Below are positions 63,853-64,000 of a DNA stretch of 64,000 nt, piece after piece; positions within the stretch are counted from its first letter, which is position 1; each line of letters opens with the position of its first letter. The DNA lies in NCBI RefSeq assembly GCF_035621495.1, contig NZ_CP141821.1:1-64000 (forward strand), read 5' to 3'. The position numbers and the translations under genes are program-made. This stretch comes from Thermococcus sp. SY098 (GTDB lineage: Archaea; Methanobacteriota_B; Thermococci; Thermococcales; Thermococcaceae). The notes under the pieces were generated by a model. That model saw nothing but the letters and a program-made list of their open reading frames with translations, ran no database searches and had not been told where the DNA came from.

Positions 63853-63868
63853 CGGCAAATATATAAGG
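63853..63868 (-). promoter_or_regulatory. Promoter of the CBS/metallophosphoesterase operon
   Basis: On the minus strand, GTCCTTATATATTTGCC is a TATA box. A transcript start near 63836 gives a leader of about 45 nt before ATG 63788. Confidence 0.5.
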
Positions 63869-63910
63869 ACACCATATTGACGCACCTGAACTAAAATTGA
63901 ATAATGGATA

Positions 63911-64000
63911 TCACTCCCAAATTTCAATGCCCCGCTCCTTCAATCGCTCCAAGACTTCTTCCATGAGACGCTCCATTATTGCGTTCACCGTTTTTTCAAG
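63911..64000 (-). CDS. C-terminal end of an unidentified gene (partial)
   Basis: The last 29 codons of a minus-strand gene whose body lies beyond the window. The visible tail is a charged helix (TVNAIMERLMEEVLERLKER) ending GIEIWE and TGA at 63911. Too little is present to name a family. Confidence 0.6.
   Translation of the reverse strand, partial: LEKTVNAIMERLMEEVLERLKERGIEIWE

Overview
The window is a stretch of a hyperthermophilic euryarchaeal chromosome, almost certainly order Thermococcales (Thermococcus, Palaeococcus or a close relative with AT-rich DNA). This rests on archaea-only gene content (GatDE, L21e, RpoF, Pus10, an AGOG-type 8-oxoguanine glycosylase, GHMP-type shikimate kinase, beta-RFAP synthase, HMG-CoA reductase), a Thermococcales-type S-layer protein, BRE/TATA promoters 25-45 nt upstream of genes, and GGTGA/GAGGTG ribosome binding sites. 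No rRNA, tRNA, CRISPR array or recognisable insertion sequence was seen.

Layout. 1-4.4 kb: 3' part of an AmrS radical SAM gene, a coupled duplicated protein, the S-layer gene and a membrane-anchored partner. 4.4-9.8 kb (minus): a COG1031 radical SAM protein, then the conserved pus10-rpl21e-rpoF-DUF655-rsmA information-processing cluster. 9.9-13.4 kb: an HTH/Zn-ribbon protein and gatD-gatE. 13.4-16.6 kb: five consecutive divergent membrane paralogues of unknown function, four of them in overlapping frames. 16.6-27 kb: hmgA, a MinD-like ATPase, a TRAM protein, tdh, pheS-pheT, truA, an XPB-like helicase and a UbiD-family decarboxylase. 28-31 kb: a lone large N6-adenine DNA methylase. 31.1-36.0 kb (minus): lysC-thrB-thrC-asd-proC.

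36.2-46.4 kb is a complete chorismate/tyrosine operon: HTH protein, split transketolase (erythrose-4-phosphate supply), DAHP synthase, aroB, D, E, K, A, C, chorismate mutase, aminotransferase and prephenate dehydrogenase, nearly all overlapping. It diverges from the thr operon across a region with several palindromes, and the start of its first gene looks frameshifted. 47.2-55.8 kb (minus) is a complete histidine operon, hisZ-G-D-B-(gap)-H-A-F-IE-C, followed by a VapBC-like toxin-antitoxin pair and a HAD hydrolase that may be the missing histidinol phosphatase. 55.9-64 kb holds AGOG, beta-RFAP synthase, an alpha/beta hydrolase, dihydropteroate synthase, a class II amidotransferase, a DUF364 protein, an HsdR-N-like protein, a double metallophosphoesterase, a CBS protein and the end of one more gene.

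The most interesting signal is upstream of hisZ. Between the his promoter and hisZ there is a 32-codon minus-strand ORF with its own GAGGTG site, ending in Cys-His-His-His and a stop codon: the architecture of a histidine leader peptide, which is not an established regulatory device in Archaea. The same operon also carries a nested palindromic element (two hairpins inside an outer stem) in the only sizeable gap between its biosynthetic genes, where a 55-codon ORF also fits.
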